A DNA stretch of 64,000 bases from Lutraria lutraria (taxonomy: Eukaryota; Mollusca; Bivalvia; Venerida; Mactridae), in assembly GCA_964023205.1 (NCBI GenBank), contig OZ026840.1, forward strand, positions 14,798,454-14,862,453, in the 5' to 3' direction. Position 1 is the first letter of the stretch; each line of letters starts with the position of its first letter. The notes below the pieces were generated by a model. That model was given only the letters and a program-made list of their open reading frames with translations. It was not told where the DNA came from and did not search any database. Shown piece after piece: positions 1 through 35,500 of this stretch. The position numbers and the translations under genes were made by a program.

Positions 1-30
1 AGGGGTTTTAATGCCTGTACAGGTCAATGA

Positions 31-22209
<22,179 letters not shown>

Positions 22210-22830
22210 TTTATTGTTATAAATAACCGAGCAAAATTAAATGTACACACGTTTAACAAAGATGTCGTCTACAACCAAGGTTTGGTTTGTCTGCTTTTAT
22301 TCCAACATAATATCGTTATCATTTGACAAGCAAACCAATTATAGCTTAAGCTTATCTAAACCTTAAACACGCTGAAAGTTAACTGACTTAACTCCGAATC
22401 CAGTGATTAACAGATACAGACACACGCAGATAAATGTACGAGTAGTATCGAATACTTAAATGGCTTAGCAACGACTGCTTTATATGGATAAATATCCATT
22501 AATAAAGCGCGCCATTTGATATCACAATATTCTGTAATGGCTAAGTCGTTTGTTTGATCAAATTGGTTGTAGGTAGGCTCTTTGAAACGTATGTTCGCTT
22601 TCCTGATGCAGTATTCCTCAGACATGGATTTTATAAGATTGATGTTCATTTAGATGAAACTGGGTCCGAGGTTAAAATATGAGAACAGTCTCCAAGCTCA
22701 AACTTCATTCTGCTCCCTGCTGTGACTGGTAAGGAGATATAAAAATAAATCTTCATATCCTTCATCCCAAAATGTCATTTAATGAATTTCTAAATTTCTT
22801 TTCCAACATGTGCTTTAAAAATGTAAAATA
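22210..22830. other. ASS1 upstream region
   Basis: A promoter for the minus-strand ASS1 gene is expected here, but no clear TATA box, CpG-rich tract or 5' UTR exon could be recognised. The 80-codon open frame at 22407-22649 has no recognisable homology. Confidence 0.3.
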
Positions 22831-22834
22831 TGAC

Positions 22835-23880
22835 AAGTAAAATTTTCATTGTTAGTATGAATGTCCGAGGCATGGCTGACAGGGCAAAACGAAGAGATGT
22901 GATTAATTTTTTGAAAAGTAAGAATTATTCCATTTTCAAAAAGTGAAGAAAGTATATACACTCTATTTGGGGCTATGAAACCTATTTCTCTAATTTTATA
23001 GTAAGTCCCGTGGTGTTGCGACTTTTTAAACAATAATTTTGAATGCAAAGTGAATACTATTGAAACAAATAATTTTACCTGGTTACCGCACTGATCATTC
23101 TTTGATATACATTTCACTAGAATTTGGAAAATTTCAAAAGGGAAGAACATATTGGAAGTTTAATGACTTCCTACTCCGTGATACGACCCATGTTAATAAA
23201 GTAAAAACAGTCGTTTTAGAAACAAAAACGCAATATTCAACTTATATACTAGAAAATAATGAAGATATAGAAGATATTCCACTTCCGAATTTATGTTTAA
23301 ATATAAACGATCAATTATTTTTCGAGACTTTATTAATGAATATCAGAGGCATGTTTATAAGTTATTCATCTTATAAGAAAAAAGTGGATAAAGAAGACAA
23401 ACTTTTGAATGAAATTGGTAGAATTGAAAAAGAAGAGAACATACATTATGAATTGCTAGAAACTAAAAAAAGACGTTTAAATCTAAGAAAGAAGAAAATG
23501 GAGGGTCACCTAATAAGATCAAGAGCTAAGTGATCGATATATGAGGGAGAAAACCCAACAAAATATTTCTGTTATCTCGATAATAGAAACTACGTCTCAA
23601 ATATAATGAATTCTCTCATTTCAGAAAAAAAGGTCAAGTCATGAAAACCCAAGAAGAAATTTTAGCTGAAACTAAGCGTAATTATGAAAACTTATATAAA
23701 TTAAAAGAAACAGATAATATATCATTAACAGAAATACTTGGGGATTTGAATATACAAACATTATCTAAAAATCATAAAGAATCCATTGAGGGAGAATTGA
23801 AATGCTGAGTTCTTTAAAACGGATGTCTAATAATACGTCTAGTCCTGGAAATGATGGGTTTACCGTATAATTTTTTTAAT
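22835..23880 (+). pseudogene. LINE (non-LTR retrotransposon) relic, endonuclease and start of RT
   Basis: 22840-22935 reads like an APE-type endonuclease start (FIVSMNVRGMADRAKRRD). Then 23070-23530 reads GYRTDHSLIYISLEF, the end of the endonuclease, and the linker to the RT (WKFNDFLLRD). After stops and frame changes it continues toward LLISEKKG-like and NTSSPGNDGF-like RT motifs near 23600-23865. Most of the endonuclease between the two pieces is missing, so this is a dead, internally deleted copy. Confidence 0.75.
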
Positions 23881-25261
23881 TCCATCCGTCTGTCTGTACG
23901 CACCCAGGTGTCGTTATGGGGTTAGGGTTAGGGTAAGTACAAGTTGTCGTTGTGGGGTTGCAGTACGTACAAACCGACGTTGGGGGAAAATTTGTGCTTA
24001 TGGGGTGCAAAAATGTTGCTTGTGGGGTTTAGAAGATCAAAAGAAGATCAAAGGCGGCACCCCACAACGTCACTTCAGTGAGTACGTCTGTCTGTACATG
24101 CCCAAATGATATCAAATTTTGAAGTTATTTTTTTAATTCATTCAGGCATCACAGGATTAAAACATGTATTCTGGGGATAAGAAAAGTATTATGGATTAAC
24201 TTTACCATAAAAGATCAAAGACGTAACCTCACAAAATGAACATTGTGAGAACGTCTCATGTTTGTTTGTATGTACATGTAGGCCTGCTGTCCGTCTTTTT
24301 TATGTGTAGAAAATGGCGATGTATGTACTTTCAAACCTTTTATTCCAGAACCATTTGACCAACGTACTCTCAGCCAAGTCGCTCGTTTTCGTTGAAATTT
24401 TCATTTCATCATTTTTATCATACGACATATAGGCGAGCTGTATTCGACTTTGCACATGCTTGTCGTATACAGCTCCCCCCTTTAAGGAGTGCCATTCACC
24501 AAATAGAGCTACCCCTGGGAGTTATACTCGAAAAGATTCCTATATGGTATGGCGCCCATTGCATGCCAGGTAATTTGATACACAAAACAAGATAAAGCTT
24601 ATTTTTTTTATTTAAAACGAACCGAACTGAAGATCAAAAGAACCACATCTTAAGGAGAAATCTACTATATTGGCAAAAATAAAACTAATTATGGCCGAAT
24701 ACTTAGATTCTTAAATTTATTGAATTAATGATTTCTTGAATGAAAATTTGAATACGACAAAATGAGGCAAAATTGTTTGTAGAACTGCAGCAATATATAA
24801 GCAAACACAAATAATTAAGTGAGGTGGTGATTAATTTAAACAAGTCATTGATATGTTGATATTTAAAATTACGAAAGCTGAACATTGTTCTGACCTCTTC
24901 TGGTGATATGCTTTTGACCATGTTTAGTTGGAAAAATTGTAAATATGTAGAAAGGCCACATTGTGTCGTTTCAAAGAGTGACCTATGTTCACCGGTTTGA
25001 CTGTACATAGAATAGAAAGACGTATGAAGTGTCGTGTCAGTAAATTTATGCCCTATACGTTATCAAGGATATTCTGCGCCTGATAGAAAGGTTTAACCGT
25101 TAGATAACAATTTTAAATGTCAGTCCCGATAAAGACTAGTACATGCTTATGTTATTAATTGTTCATGTGTATACATAATTCTTATAACTTTTTTTATAAC
25201 AAATTTATAACAAATTTTAATAAACTTATTTTTCATCTACTATTATATACTAACTTATTAT
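23881..25261. other. Intergenic, no gene seen
   Basis: It contains GTGGGGT-rich sequence with a short TTAGGG-like run (23918-23933) and inverse motifs built on GTCTGTCTGTAC. A piece of the AGTCAAACC dispersed family lies near 24950-25015. Nothing else is recognised. Confidence 0.4.
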
Positions 25262-26673
25262 TTAAGGTAGTTCGCGGTGTTGCTCGGCAAAAAAGAAAGT
25301 GTGTTAGAATGGCATGAAATTTGGAGGAATTGTACCTGAAGTAGCAGCGCTTACGAAAATATAGTTCTTTTTACAGTTTGACGTCGGTAACCTAGCAACT
25401 AAACGACGTTAAAACGCCACCTAGCGGCACCAGCTCTGTGAACGACTCGTTGTACTTTTTCCCTTGTAACTTTGCTATAAATTGTCATAGATTGAAAATT
25501 CGCACTTTGCGAATGAGCGAATGCTGTTGTCTACCGAATGGTATTCATCAATGCTTTGAATATCCATGACCGTCCGGCGTGTTGGAAATTAATCGACGTC
25601 AAAACGTCAATATGGGAACGTTATTTCGACGTAAAATATTCAGATAAATGCAAATGTAGCTAAAACGCCGTGGTAGAAGTTTTTCAAAAATTAACATTAT
25701 GTAAAACATTCATTTATCTACACATTAAGCGAAAAGAATCCATACCTCTTCAGGCTACTTTTTTCATTATCGTAACGTTTCCTGCACCACTTGAAATAAA
25801 AACAACGTCATTACGTCATTATTAAGCCATTTTCGCGCTTTATACTTGGTTTATTGTAAGCGAATGTTAATTTTATGATTCCATAATAGATATTTGTCGA
25901 CTTTTAACAATACCAACAATTATAGTTCGGAACGTAATATACTTTTTAGTCGGCAATAAATGCTTTTGCCGACAAGTCTATCGTCTTCTTTTAGTAAGTT
26001 GTAATGTATGCAGTCATAAAAATATTAATGTCGATATGCTACCGTATTATTAAAACAACAATGTTTCTATGTTAACTCTGTTGTTTATATTTTGAAGATA
26101 ACAACATATCATGATATTTTGTTTACTATCAATAATATAAAGTACCGGTATTGATTCCTTACATACATTTTTTCACACCTCAACAAAAGCTGCACTGTAA
26201 GTAATATGTATTTTACAATACATTGTTGTACATGATAATCGGTTGATATACAAAATATAACACGTTCAGTCACGTACAGTTAGCAGGGTACAAGTATCAC
26301 GTGATATATTGGCTTGGCCCATCAATGCCATGACGACTTAATGTCAGATTTATATGGTTGATTGTAAGCCTCCGCTCGCTGTAATTTTAGCGCAACATGT
26401 AGTAATAAGCTTTGCGTCCGATGACAAGTTTAGTTTTTCGTAAAAGATTTTTGCAACTTCACAGCGACTTCCTTCACACTGAAAACCTGTAATTTTTTTC
26501 TCAACATCCAGGACAAACATATAAGTCCTCTCATGTTGGAGCATCAGAAACTGCGTAATGCATAACATATTCATTTTTAGCAATTTTTGTACGAAACATT
26601 CCTGCGTGTGTTTACTAATTCTGGACGTTGTTATCTGTACAGTGTTAGACTGTCCGCAAAACCGCATACACCT

Positions 26674-28622
26674 GGGCCCGTATTCACAAACGTTCTTAGT
26701 TTTCTGAGTTGAGAATTTTCTTTATCTTAAATTTTGACTAAGACATAAGTAATTTCTTAGTCTTCATCTTAGATTTATTCTAAGCGTAAACTAAGACGGA
26801 ATTATTCTTAGTTTGAAAAGAAATCTTAGTTTTGAAAATTTACCGTTGTCAGGGTTTTTTCCACGGAATTCCCATACGTCATAACTTACGATTGGCGATT
26901 AGTTTAACTTGTTATACACTTTCTCAATTTTACGGATACGATTGGTATTTTTTCAGCCACAGATGACACAAATATAATTGTTGGTCATGTTTGCAAGAAT
27001 ACAAACAGGTTCCTTACGAACAGTGTCACTGATATATCAATTCAAATTAATATCTTTGATATTATGTAATTTTATGAAGTATGCAGTAATTCGGTAAAGT
27101 TCCAACAACAGTAGTATAAAAAATAAAAATATGTACCATTAGGGCATCAGAACCCAAGTATCATTGATCACTCATGTTCAGTTAATTGATTCTTACTATG
27201 AAATATGTATACATGTATGTATTTTGTTTACTGTCTGATATATTTCTGCTTGTCATATCATTACTCCCATTACTTGGGAGATTTTATAACAACAGAGGCT
27301 CAGTATAGCTGTAGAATATTTCATCCGTAACTGAACATTAATGGTTAATAACAAAAACATCTTTCAGTTGTGCAGCAGTAAACAAACGCATTTTATAAAG
27401 TTTACTGATATCATTTGCTTCACTTAATTCATATTGTCAAGGATACAATTACATGTTTACTGGTAGGGCAAAATTGCTTATACCTGTATCATACTCTATT
27501 CAACAAACTGCACAAAATAATAAATAAATTGTAATTGATGATATACTAAAGTCACACTGAAATTCTTGCATACATGTTCTTTCAGTTGGAACAAACTTTA
27601 TCGCAATATGTGCATTAACAAGAATATGTAAACAAGGTAATAAAGATTTAAGATTATACTGCTGTGTTTGGATTTCACGTTCATATCCAACATTAATACA
27701 GCAAAACAGTGGCTGAATATATTTGCACCCAAATTCATGGAAAGCAATGTTTATCTATCTAAATGTTTATCACATCAAAATCACATTAGGCACTGGTATC
27801 TGTCTTTACTAATGTCACCAAAATTGTTTCATGGAGTCCTCAAAAGAATCTGTGAATACACTGTACATCATTTCAATTCATAGCAAGTCTTCATAGTCGA
27901 TAAACTCAGAAACTGATGCTGAATTATTCATGAAGAAGCAAAAACGACATAAATAACGAAATATATTAAATGGTATATGGTTTAATGATATTTTAGTTCA
28001 CATTGCACTGTCCTTGTATGACAATTAACTTGAACCAATGTCTATCCGAAAATCGTACAATATCCCGCATATGCGCAAATGGTCACATAACACGTACTTG
28101 TTAATTGTTCTATCATAAAGTCCAGTGAAAAGCATCTTGGATCATTGGCAATGAATTTTAAGTTTAGCACCAAAGGTCTACATTCTGCTGGATCTTTGCT
28201 TATCTTGTGATGGCAAAATTTAATGTATCTTTTCACAATATTTGTAAATGAAATTGACACGTTATTTTGACAACTGCTCCGCAAAAGATCAAGTCAAAAT
28301 AACGACAGAAAAGTGTTTAAATGTTCATAATCCAAGAAATTAACTTTATTCTTCATAGATATGGACAAATAATGAGTTCGACGTAGCATCCATTTTCGTT
28401 TTATTTTTTATCTAAGAAAATTTCTTAAAGTTAAGACACCTCGTACCTTGACTAAACTTTTAAGATAAAAATCGTCGATCTAAGAATTTTTCTAAGATTT
28501 TTTTCACTCTTAGACAAAAGTTAAGACAAATCTTACAATGTTAGCAAAACTTGGTGAAAACTAAGATAATTTCGGTATTCTTAGATGATTTTTCGTCTTA
28601 GTTGGTTTGTGAATACGGGCCC
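26674..28622. mobile_element. 1.95-kb TIR DNA element, GGGCCCGTATTCAC family, copy 2
   Basis: Ends GGGCCCGTATTCACAAAC and GTTTGTGAATACGGGCCC, with matching CTTAG/CTAAG-rich subterminal sequence. It aligns inverted with 9076-11843 but is shorter, partly because the nested MITE is absent. It is nested inside the long-ITR element. Confidence 0.8.
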
Positions 28623-28959
28623 AGGAAAAGGCGTATTTTTTAATGATGACTTTTGAGTTAAATGCAAAAATTGATTTACTGAACTTCTTCAGCCGCTGAC
28701 TTTTCGGCGAAATTTACACAATTCTTTGTCGAGTGACCAACCGTCGTCACGTGTCCTGAAATTAAACTGATTTAGTTCAGTATTCGCGGTGTCAACTGAA
28801 AATAAAGGTGTGTAGCGCGCTGTAAATAATTGATCTACCAAAATTATAAAAAAGCCACGCAGAACTCGTGGCAACCAATAGGAAAATCTTTAGAATAATT
28901 CTTAACTTGTCATTAACAACAATATCTACAGCATAGATACTTGGTTTGTACATGTAGCA

Positions 28960-29190
28960 TTACCTAGTAGACCTCTACCTGGTTCATTCAAATTATGGTC
29001 ATGGGGTAAAAATTGGCCCCGTCCCGGGAGTTACTTGATTTTACATACAATCATAAATATAAAAAAAAAAAAAAATCTTTTTGTCCGAAGCAAGTCCTTG
29101 AGCTATGATATTTGGTGTGAAACATTGTCTAGCAGACATCTACCAAGTTTGTTCAAATGATGGCTCCGGTGTAATTTTTTTCTTAATAAT
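28960..29190. repeat. Interspersed repeat resembling a common bivalve repeat
   Basis: It contains two related sub-blocks, each with wording like CTAGTAGACCTCTACC / CTAGCAGACATCTACC, then GTTCAAATGATGG or TTCAAATTATGG. GGGGTAAAAATTGGCCCCG follows the first. I recall similar sequence as frequent in bivalve genomes; this is from memory, not a search. Confidence 0.45.
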
Positions 29191-30663
29191 AGTCTTTTCT
29201 TCTTGTGAGCGATTATATGTAAAAAGTAAAAGGATATGTTTATAGTCAGAAATTTATATTCATAATCAACCAACTTTCATAAGTTACCCCCGATCACGGG
29301 GTTATGGGCAAGTTCGAGATTCGCGAGATATTTTTTCTGCCCGTAATGTTCCATTTACGCGCACCCGCATTTTGTTTACATACACTCAGTCTGAATAAAA
29401 AATACGTTAGTAACATTTTTTCCGTCATTATGTGAGTTTCATTCGTGTCCCAAACGCAGCAACTGTTTATAAATTGCATATTTGTATGTGCATTCAACCT
29501 GACCTTGTGGCGTGTACAAATTTAAACAAAAACGAACATGTACATCTTTGAACATACAGTGTTTCGGGTTTTTTCTCTTCACAATAATATTTTTCACACA
29601 TCGATGTCTTCATGATCAAGTTAAAGTATAAATCAGATTATCAACTCTTAGATAAAACAACAAAATTTGATGAATATTGCTCCCACCAAACGTTGTCTTT
29701 ATGTGCTGAATGATTTACGTCATTTTGGCATGGTATGACTTTAGGAAACGATACGATACTGAAAAAAGTAGCCTGAAGAGGTATGGATTTTTTTCGCTTA
29801 ATGTGTAGATAAATTAATATTTTACATAATATTATTTTTTGAAAAACTTCTACCACGGCGTTTTAGCTACATTTGCATTTATCTGAATATTTTACGTCGA
29901 AAAAAACGCTCCCATAATGACGTTTGACGTCGATTAATTTCCAACACGCCGGGAGGTCATGGATATTTAAAGCATTGATGAATACCATTCGGTAGACAAC
30001 TGCATTCGCTCATTCGCAAAGTTCCAATTTTCAATCTATGACAATTTATAGCAAAGCTACAAGGGAAAAAGTACAACGAGTCGTTCACATAGCTGGTGCC
30101 GTTAGGTGGCATTTTAACGTCGTTTAGTTGCTAAGTTACCGACGTCAAACTTTAAAAAGAACTATATTTTCGTAAGCGCTGCTACTTCAGGTATAATTCC
30201 TCCAAATTTCATGCCATTCTAACGCACTTTCTTTTTTGCCGAGCAACACCGCGAACTACCTTAAATCGTCAAAGTCGGCACTTTTGGGATGAAGTTCCGT
30301 AAATGTTCTCTTAGAAGATCAATTGCCACAAACATGCTAAATGTAGTTTCCCAATTTATGCATTGTCACGTGTATGTAAATTTAAGAACATCTGTGACCT
30401 TGGTATTTAAGTGTAAAATGTTATCACATTTTGTATAGATCATAATAATGTACGCACTCCAATTCAGTTTTATAGACTTAGGTCCTATCTTCAATAAATG
30501 ATTTAAATCATTAACATCTACGAAAAGTCGACTTTAAACGGCTTAATTTTTCATATCTCATGAATATGAAAAAATGGTACTCCTCAATTCAGCTTAATCA
30601 TTGCATTTTTCTCATGTAAGACTACCATTGAAGACATTTTTCTTCATTCATGAAGGCCTTTGG

Positions 30664-30734
30664 TAAACTGGTTCCCGATGACTCTGTCTGTACAAATCCT
30701 TTGGTGAACTGCAACATGGAACGGAAACCAGTTA
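30664..30734. repeat. Hairpin micro-element, second copy
   Basis: TAAACTGGTTCCCG at the left, CGGAAACCAGTTAA at the right, GAACTGCAACATGGAACGG near the right arm. Same family as 8229-8299. Confidence 0.6.
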
Positions 30735-31342
30735 ACGGATTTATGAGCTAGTTTGATAAACAACTATAGTACTACCTTAGTTGCTCTCCGGAAGTTAAAC
30801 TACGCATGTCATTAACCGAACTGAGTCTAGTCGCACTATGGTAAAACAAAACAGAAGTGAGTCTTTTCGACCCAGATACTTTTCGACCCCAAGCCAAATA
30901 TCAAGACTTTTTGATCCCAGGATGTAAAACACTATGTATTCGTGTTCATTCAAATGAATGATGTTTGAATGATATTCCAGTGACTAGTGGCAATGTTTAC
31001 GTTGAATCGCGAATTCATATGAAAAATACTTCCTAACTAGGTAACATTCAATTATGTTGGTCAAAACATGCTTACATAACCCTAAATCTAACGATCTTTT
31101 GCACTTTCACAGCATCGTGATATTAATTAAAGAAATACGATGTATTCAAATGAAATACGTCATTAATAACTTATAAATTTCCTATAGCCGCCATCTTGGA
31201 ACGAGATAAACTAGCGTATTATCGTTGGTTGAACGAGAGTAGCTAGACTAACCAGACTAGAGCACGACTAGGGTTGGTTCGATCTATGTTTAGTTGAACT
31301 ATTGTAACTATAGTTATTAATCGAACTCGCTCTATGTTACTC

Positions 31343-31407
31343 TAAACTGGTTCCCGGTATATCGGTGTTTAGAGTGACGTGCAGCAATATGAAATAGGAA
31401 CCAGTTT
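31343..31407. repeat. Hairpin micro-element, diverged third copy
   Basis: TAAACTGGTTCCCGG / TAGGAACCAGTTTT arms around GTGCAGCAATATG. Same family as 8229-8299. Confidence 0.5.
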
Positions 31408-32237
31408 TGTAATATTTTCCTACGCAGTGAACTCCCTTTAAGTGTGATATAAATTTGGCGCATTCTGGTGAGCTGGTGAGTTTTGGGTCCGAGCGCTTCA
31501 GAATTGAATAATTACATTTTATTTCACGGAATGATATTTCATTTCTATCTATGGTCGGGGACTTTTAGGGAGGCGCGCGCCGGATGCTTCTGCCCCCCAA
31601 TCCACCAGTGCCTGTTTCGTCGGTTTATGTAAAAGTAACCGAGCATATGTTGTATAAGTTTGTCTTTATAGTTAGAAAGATGTCTCATAAGTTATGTTGT
31701 TGTTCCAATTAATTGAAACTGTAATGCATTTTTATTACAATCTAAACATTTGCTTTGATGTTCCTTTACATACCAGCCATTTTAACATTCTTTCGGAGTT
31801 TAGTGTAGAAGATGCATACACAATTTCAGATAATTTCCTTTTCACCATAATCGCCATCAAATTAAAACAGTTAAGTTTCTCATAGATGCCTGGCAACTCT
31901 GATTGGATGTACATGTGATTTACACATGGTGCCTGTACAACGTGAATTTCCATTATACTAGTATGCATGGAACAAAATTAGTAAACAAATGCTCGGTCAA
32001 AGGTACATTCAAGTTCTTGTTGTAACAATTCTGAAATGATTTTTAAAATTTATTTCCTGGTCTTTTTCGACGCAGATATAATTTCTCTTTAACAACCATC
32101 CACTCTTACATCCATATATTGCGCTGAACTGGAGCAACAAGTACTTCAATTTACAAAAAGCACGTCTCGACACCGAAGTGACCTAAGTTTGTTTTCATTA
32201 GCTACAGTGTAAATTTCTTTATTCCTTCGTGAATTTA

Positions 32238-32597
32238 TACCCACTTCGGTGTAAATCGAAAGAAAATTGTTATCACTCACAACCGACGATTACTTCAATG
32301 AATGGATACCTGAGGCATTACGAAACATTATTTCACGCTTTCGTCCGATTTCGCTTCTCAGCTGGCATGATCGCGAAATTTAAACGCCGTACCATTTTTG
32401 TGCCGTTCCGAGAAAGTATTTCTAAACGATTGGTTAAGATCATGAGAAGGACTGGCAACCTTTAGTAGTCATTGCCAACGAGAATTTCAATTGTCAAATA
32501 ATGATTTGTAATGCCTTACGCATCCATTCATTGAAGTATTCGACGTTGGTAAGTAATAACAAAATTGATTTTCTTACGACTTACACCGGAGTGAGTA
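32238..32597. mobile_element. Foldback element at the left edge of the satellite
   Basis: The left arm from 32238 (CCACTTCGGTGTAAATCG, then TACTTCAATGAATGGATACC) is matched inversely by the right arm (GCATCCATTCATTGAAGTA, then GACTTACACCGGAGTG). Arms are about 90 bp around a centre of about 180 bp. No transposase. Confidence 0.75.
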
Positions 32598-35500
32598 TCA
32601 GACCGAAATGAGTCAATTTATTAACGTGACTTCTATGATATGCATATAGACACGGTCTAAAGCCCGAAATGATTCCATTTATTCACGGGAATAGAATAGT
32701 TTGCATAAAGAGACGGTGTATAAGCCCGAATTGATTCCATTTATACGTATGTATATATTCCATATATACCATGGTATTGTCTATAAGCCCGAAATGGGTT
32801 GATTTATTCCCGTGACTTCAATGGTGTGTACATAGATACTGTCTATAAGCCGGAAATGAGTTGATTTATTCTCGTGACTTCTATGGTGTGTATATAGAAA
32901 CGGTCTATAAGCCCGAAAGGGGTTGATTTATTCTCGTGACTTCTATGGTGTGTACATTAGGTACTGCCTGTAAGCCCGAAATTGGTTGATTCACTCTCGT
33001 GACTTCTATTGTGTGTATATAGATAGTGTCTCAAAGCCCAAAATGGGTTGATTTATTCTGGTGATTTCTATGGTGTGTATATAGATACTGTCTATAAGCC
33101 CGAAATGGGTTGATTTATTCTCGTGATTTCTATGGTGTGTATATAGATACTGTCTATAAGCCCGAAATGGGTTGATATATCCCCATGACTTCTATGGTGT
33201 GAACATAGATACTGTCTATAAGCCCGAAATGGGTTGATTAATTCTCGTGATGTCTATTGTGTGTACATAGATACTGTCTATAAGCCCGAAATGGGTTGAT
33301 TTATTCTCGTGATTTCTATGGTGTGTATATAGATACTGTCTATAAGCCCGAAATGGGTTGATTTATTCTCGTGATTTCTATGGTGTGTATATAGATACTG
33401 TCTATAAGCCCGAAATGGGTTGATTTATTCTCGTGACTTCTATGGTGTGTACAACGATACTGTCTATAAGCCCGAAATGGGTTGATTTATTCTCGTGATT
33501 TCTATGGTGTGTATATAGATACTGTCTATAAGCCCGAAATGGGTTGATATATTCTCGTGACTTCTATTGTGTGTATATAGATACTGTCTATAAGCCCGAA
33601 GTGGGTTGATTTATTCTCGTGATTTCTATGGTGTGTATAAAGATACTGTCTATAAGCCCGAAATGGGTTGATTTATTCTCGTGATTTCTATGGTGTGTAT
33701 ATAGATACTGTCCATAAGCCCGAAATGGGTTGATTTATTCTCGTGATTTCTATGGTGTGTATATAGATACTGTCTATAAGCCCGAAATGGGTTGATTTAT
33801 TCTCGTGATTTCTATGGTGTGTATATATATACTGTCTATAAGCCCGAAATGGGTTGATTTATTCTCGGGACTTCTATGGTGTGTATATAGATACTGTCTA
33901 TAAGCCCGAAATGGGTTGATTTATTCTCGTGATTTCTATGGTGTGTATATAGATACTGTCTATAAGCCCGAAATGGGTTGATATATTCTCGTGACTTCTA
34001 TTGTGTGTATATAGATACTGTCTATAAGCCCGAAATGGGTTGATTTATTCTCGTGATTCCTATGGTGTGTATATAGATACTGTCTATAAGCCCGAAATGG
34101 GTTGATATATCCCCATGACTTCTATGGTGTGAACATAGATACTGTCTATAAGCCCGAAATGGGTTGATTAATTCTCGTGATGTCTATTGTGTGTACATAG
34201 ATACTGTCTATAAGCCCGAAATGGATTGATTTATTCCCGTGACTAATATGGTGTGTACGTAGATACTGTCTATAAGCCCGAAATGGGTTGATTTATTCTC
34301 GTGACTTCTATGGTGTGTACAACGATACTGTCTATACGCCAAAATGGGTTGATTTATTCTCGTGACTTCTATGGTTTTTACATAGATACTGTCTATAAGC
34401 CAGCAATGGATTGATTTGTTCTCGTGACTTCTATGGTGTGTATATAGGTATTATCAATAAGCCCGAAGTGGGTTGATTTATTCTCGTGACTTCTATGGTG
34501 TGTACATCGGTACTGTCTATCAGCCCGAAATGGGTTGATTTATTCTTGTGTCTTCTACGATGTGTACATATATACTGTCTATAAGCCCGAAATGGGTTGA
34601 TTTCTTCACTTTACTTCTATGGTGTGTATATAGATACGGTCTATATGCCCAAAATGGGTTGATTTATTCTCGTGATTTCTATGGTGTGTACGTAGATACG
34701 ATGTATAACCCGAAATGGGTTGATTCATTCTCGTGTCTTTTATTATAGTGTTTATATAGATACGGTCCATAAGTCCGAAATGGGTTGATTCATCCTCGTG
34801 ACTTCAATGGTGTTTATGTAGATACTGTCTATAAGCCCGAATTGGGTAGATTTACTCTCGTGACTTCTATGGTGTGTATATAAATACTGTCTATAAGCCC
34901 GAAATGGGTTGATTTATTGTCGTGACATCTATGTGTGTACATTAGGTGCTGTCTATAAATCCGAAATGGGTTGATTTATGCTCGCGTCTTCTATGGTGTG
35001 TATACAGATACTGTCTATAAGCCCGAAAACGTATGATTCATTCTCGTGACTTCTATTACTAGTATAGTTTTTATATAGATAGGGTATATCAATCCGAAAT
35101 GGTTTGATATGATCTCGTGACTTCTATGGTGTGTATATGGATACTGTCTATAAGCCCGAAAGGGGTTGATTTCTTCTCGTGACTTCTAAGGTGTGTACAT
35201 TGGGTACTGTCTGTAAGCCCGTAATGGGTTGATTTATTCTCGTGACTTCTATGGGGTGTACATAGATACGGTGTATAAACCCGAACAGGGTTGATTTATT
35301 CTCGTTACTTCTATGTTGTGTACATAGATACTGTCTATAAGCCCGAAATGGGTTGATTTATTCTCGTGACTTCTATGGTGTGTACATTAGGTACTGTCTG
35401 AAAGACCGAAATTGTTTGATTTACTCTCGTGACTTCTATGGTGTGTATAAAGATATTGTCTCTAAGCCCGAAATAGGTTGACTTATTCTCGTGGCTTCTA

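Larger units (their letters stand above)
25266..30260. mobile_element. 5.0-kb long-ITR element with TTAA flanks (Kolobok-like?)
   Basis: The left end is TTAA then GGTAGTTCGCGGTGTTGCTC; the right end is the inverse (GCAACACCGCGAACTACC) then TTAA. The inverted terminal repeats run about 0.5 kb each (about 25266-25785 and 29740-30260), with high but imperfect identity. TTAA target duplications are known for the piggyBac and Kolobok superfamilies; the GG start and long ITRs favour Kolobok-like, as inference. The interior has no recognised transposase; open frames at 26350-26667 and 29294-29497 match nothing I know. A second TIR element is nested at 26674-28622. Confidence 0.8.
30265..32237. other. 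Intergenic, no gene seen
   Basis: Holds two hairpin micro-elements (30664-30734, 31343-31407). I found no exon or RNA gene in the rest. Confidence 0.45.

Noticed and set aside
23918..23933. Telomere-like GGGTTAGGGTTAGGG
   Set aside because: Only about two and a half repeats inside ordinary sequence; too short to be an interstitial telomere array.
26350..26667. 105-codon open frame as a candidate transposase of the long-ITR element
   Set aside because: No DDE or zinc-finger motif can be seen; too short and unrecognised to be called.
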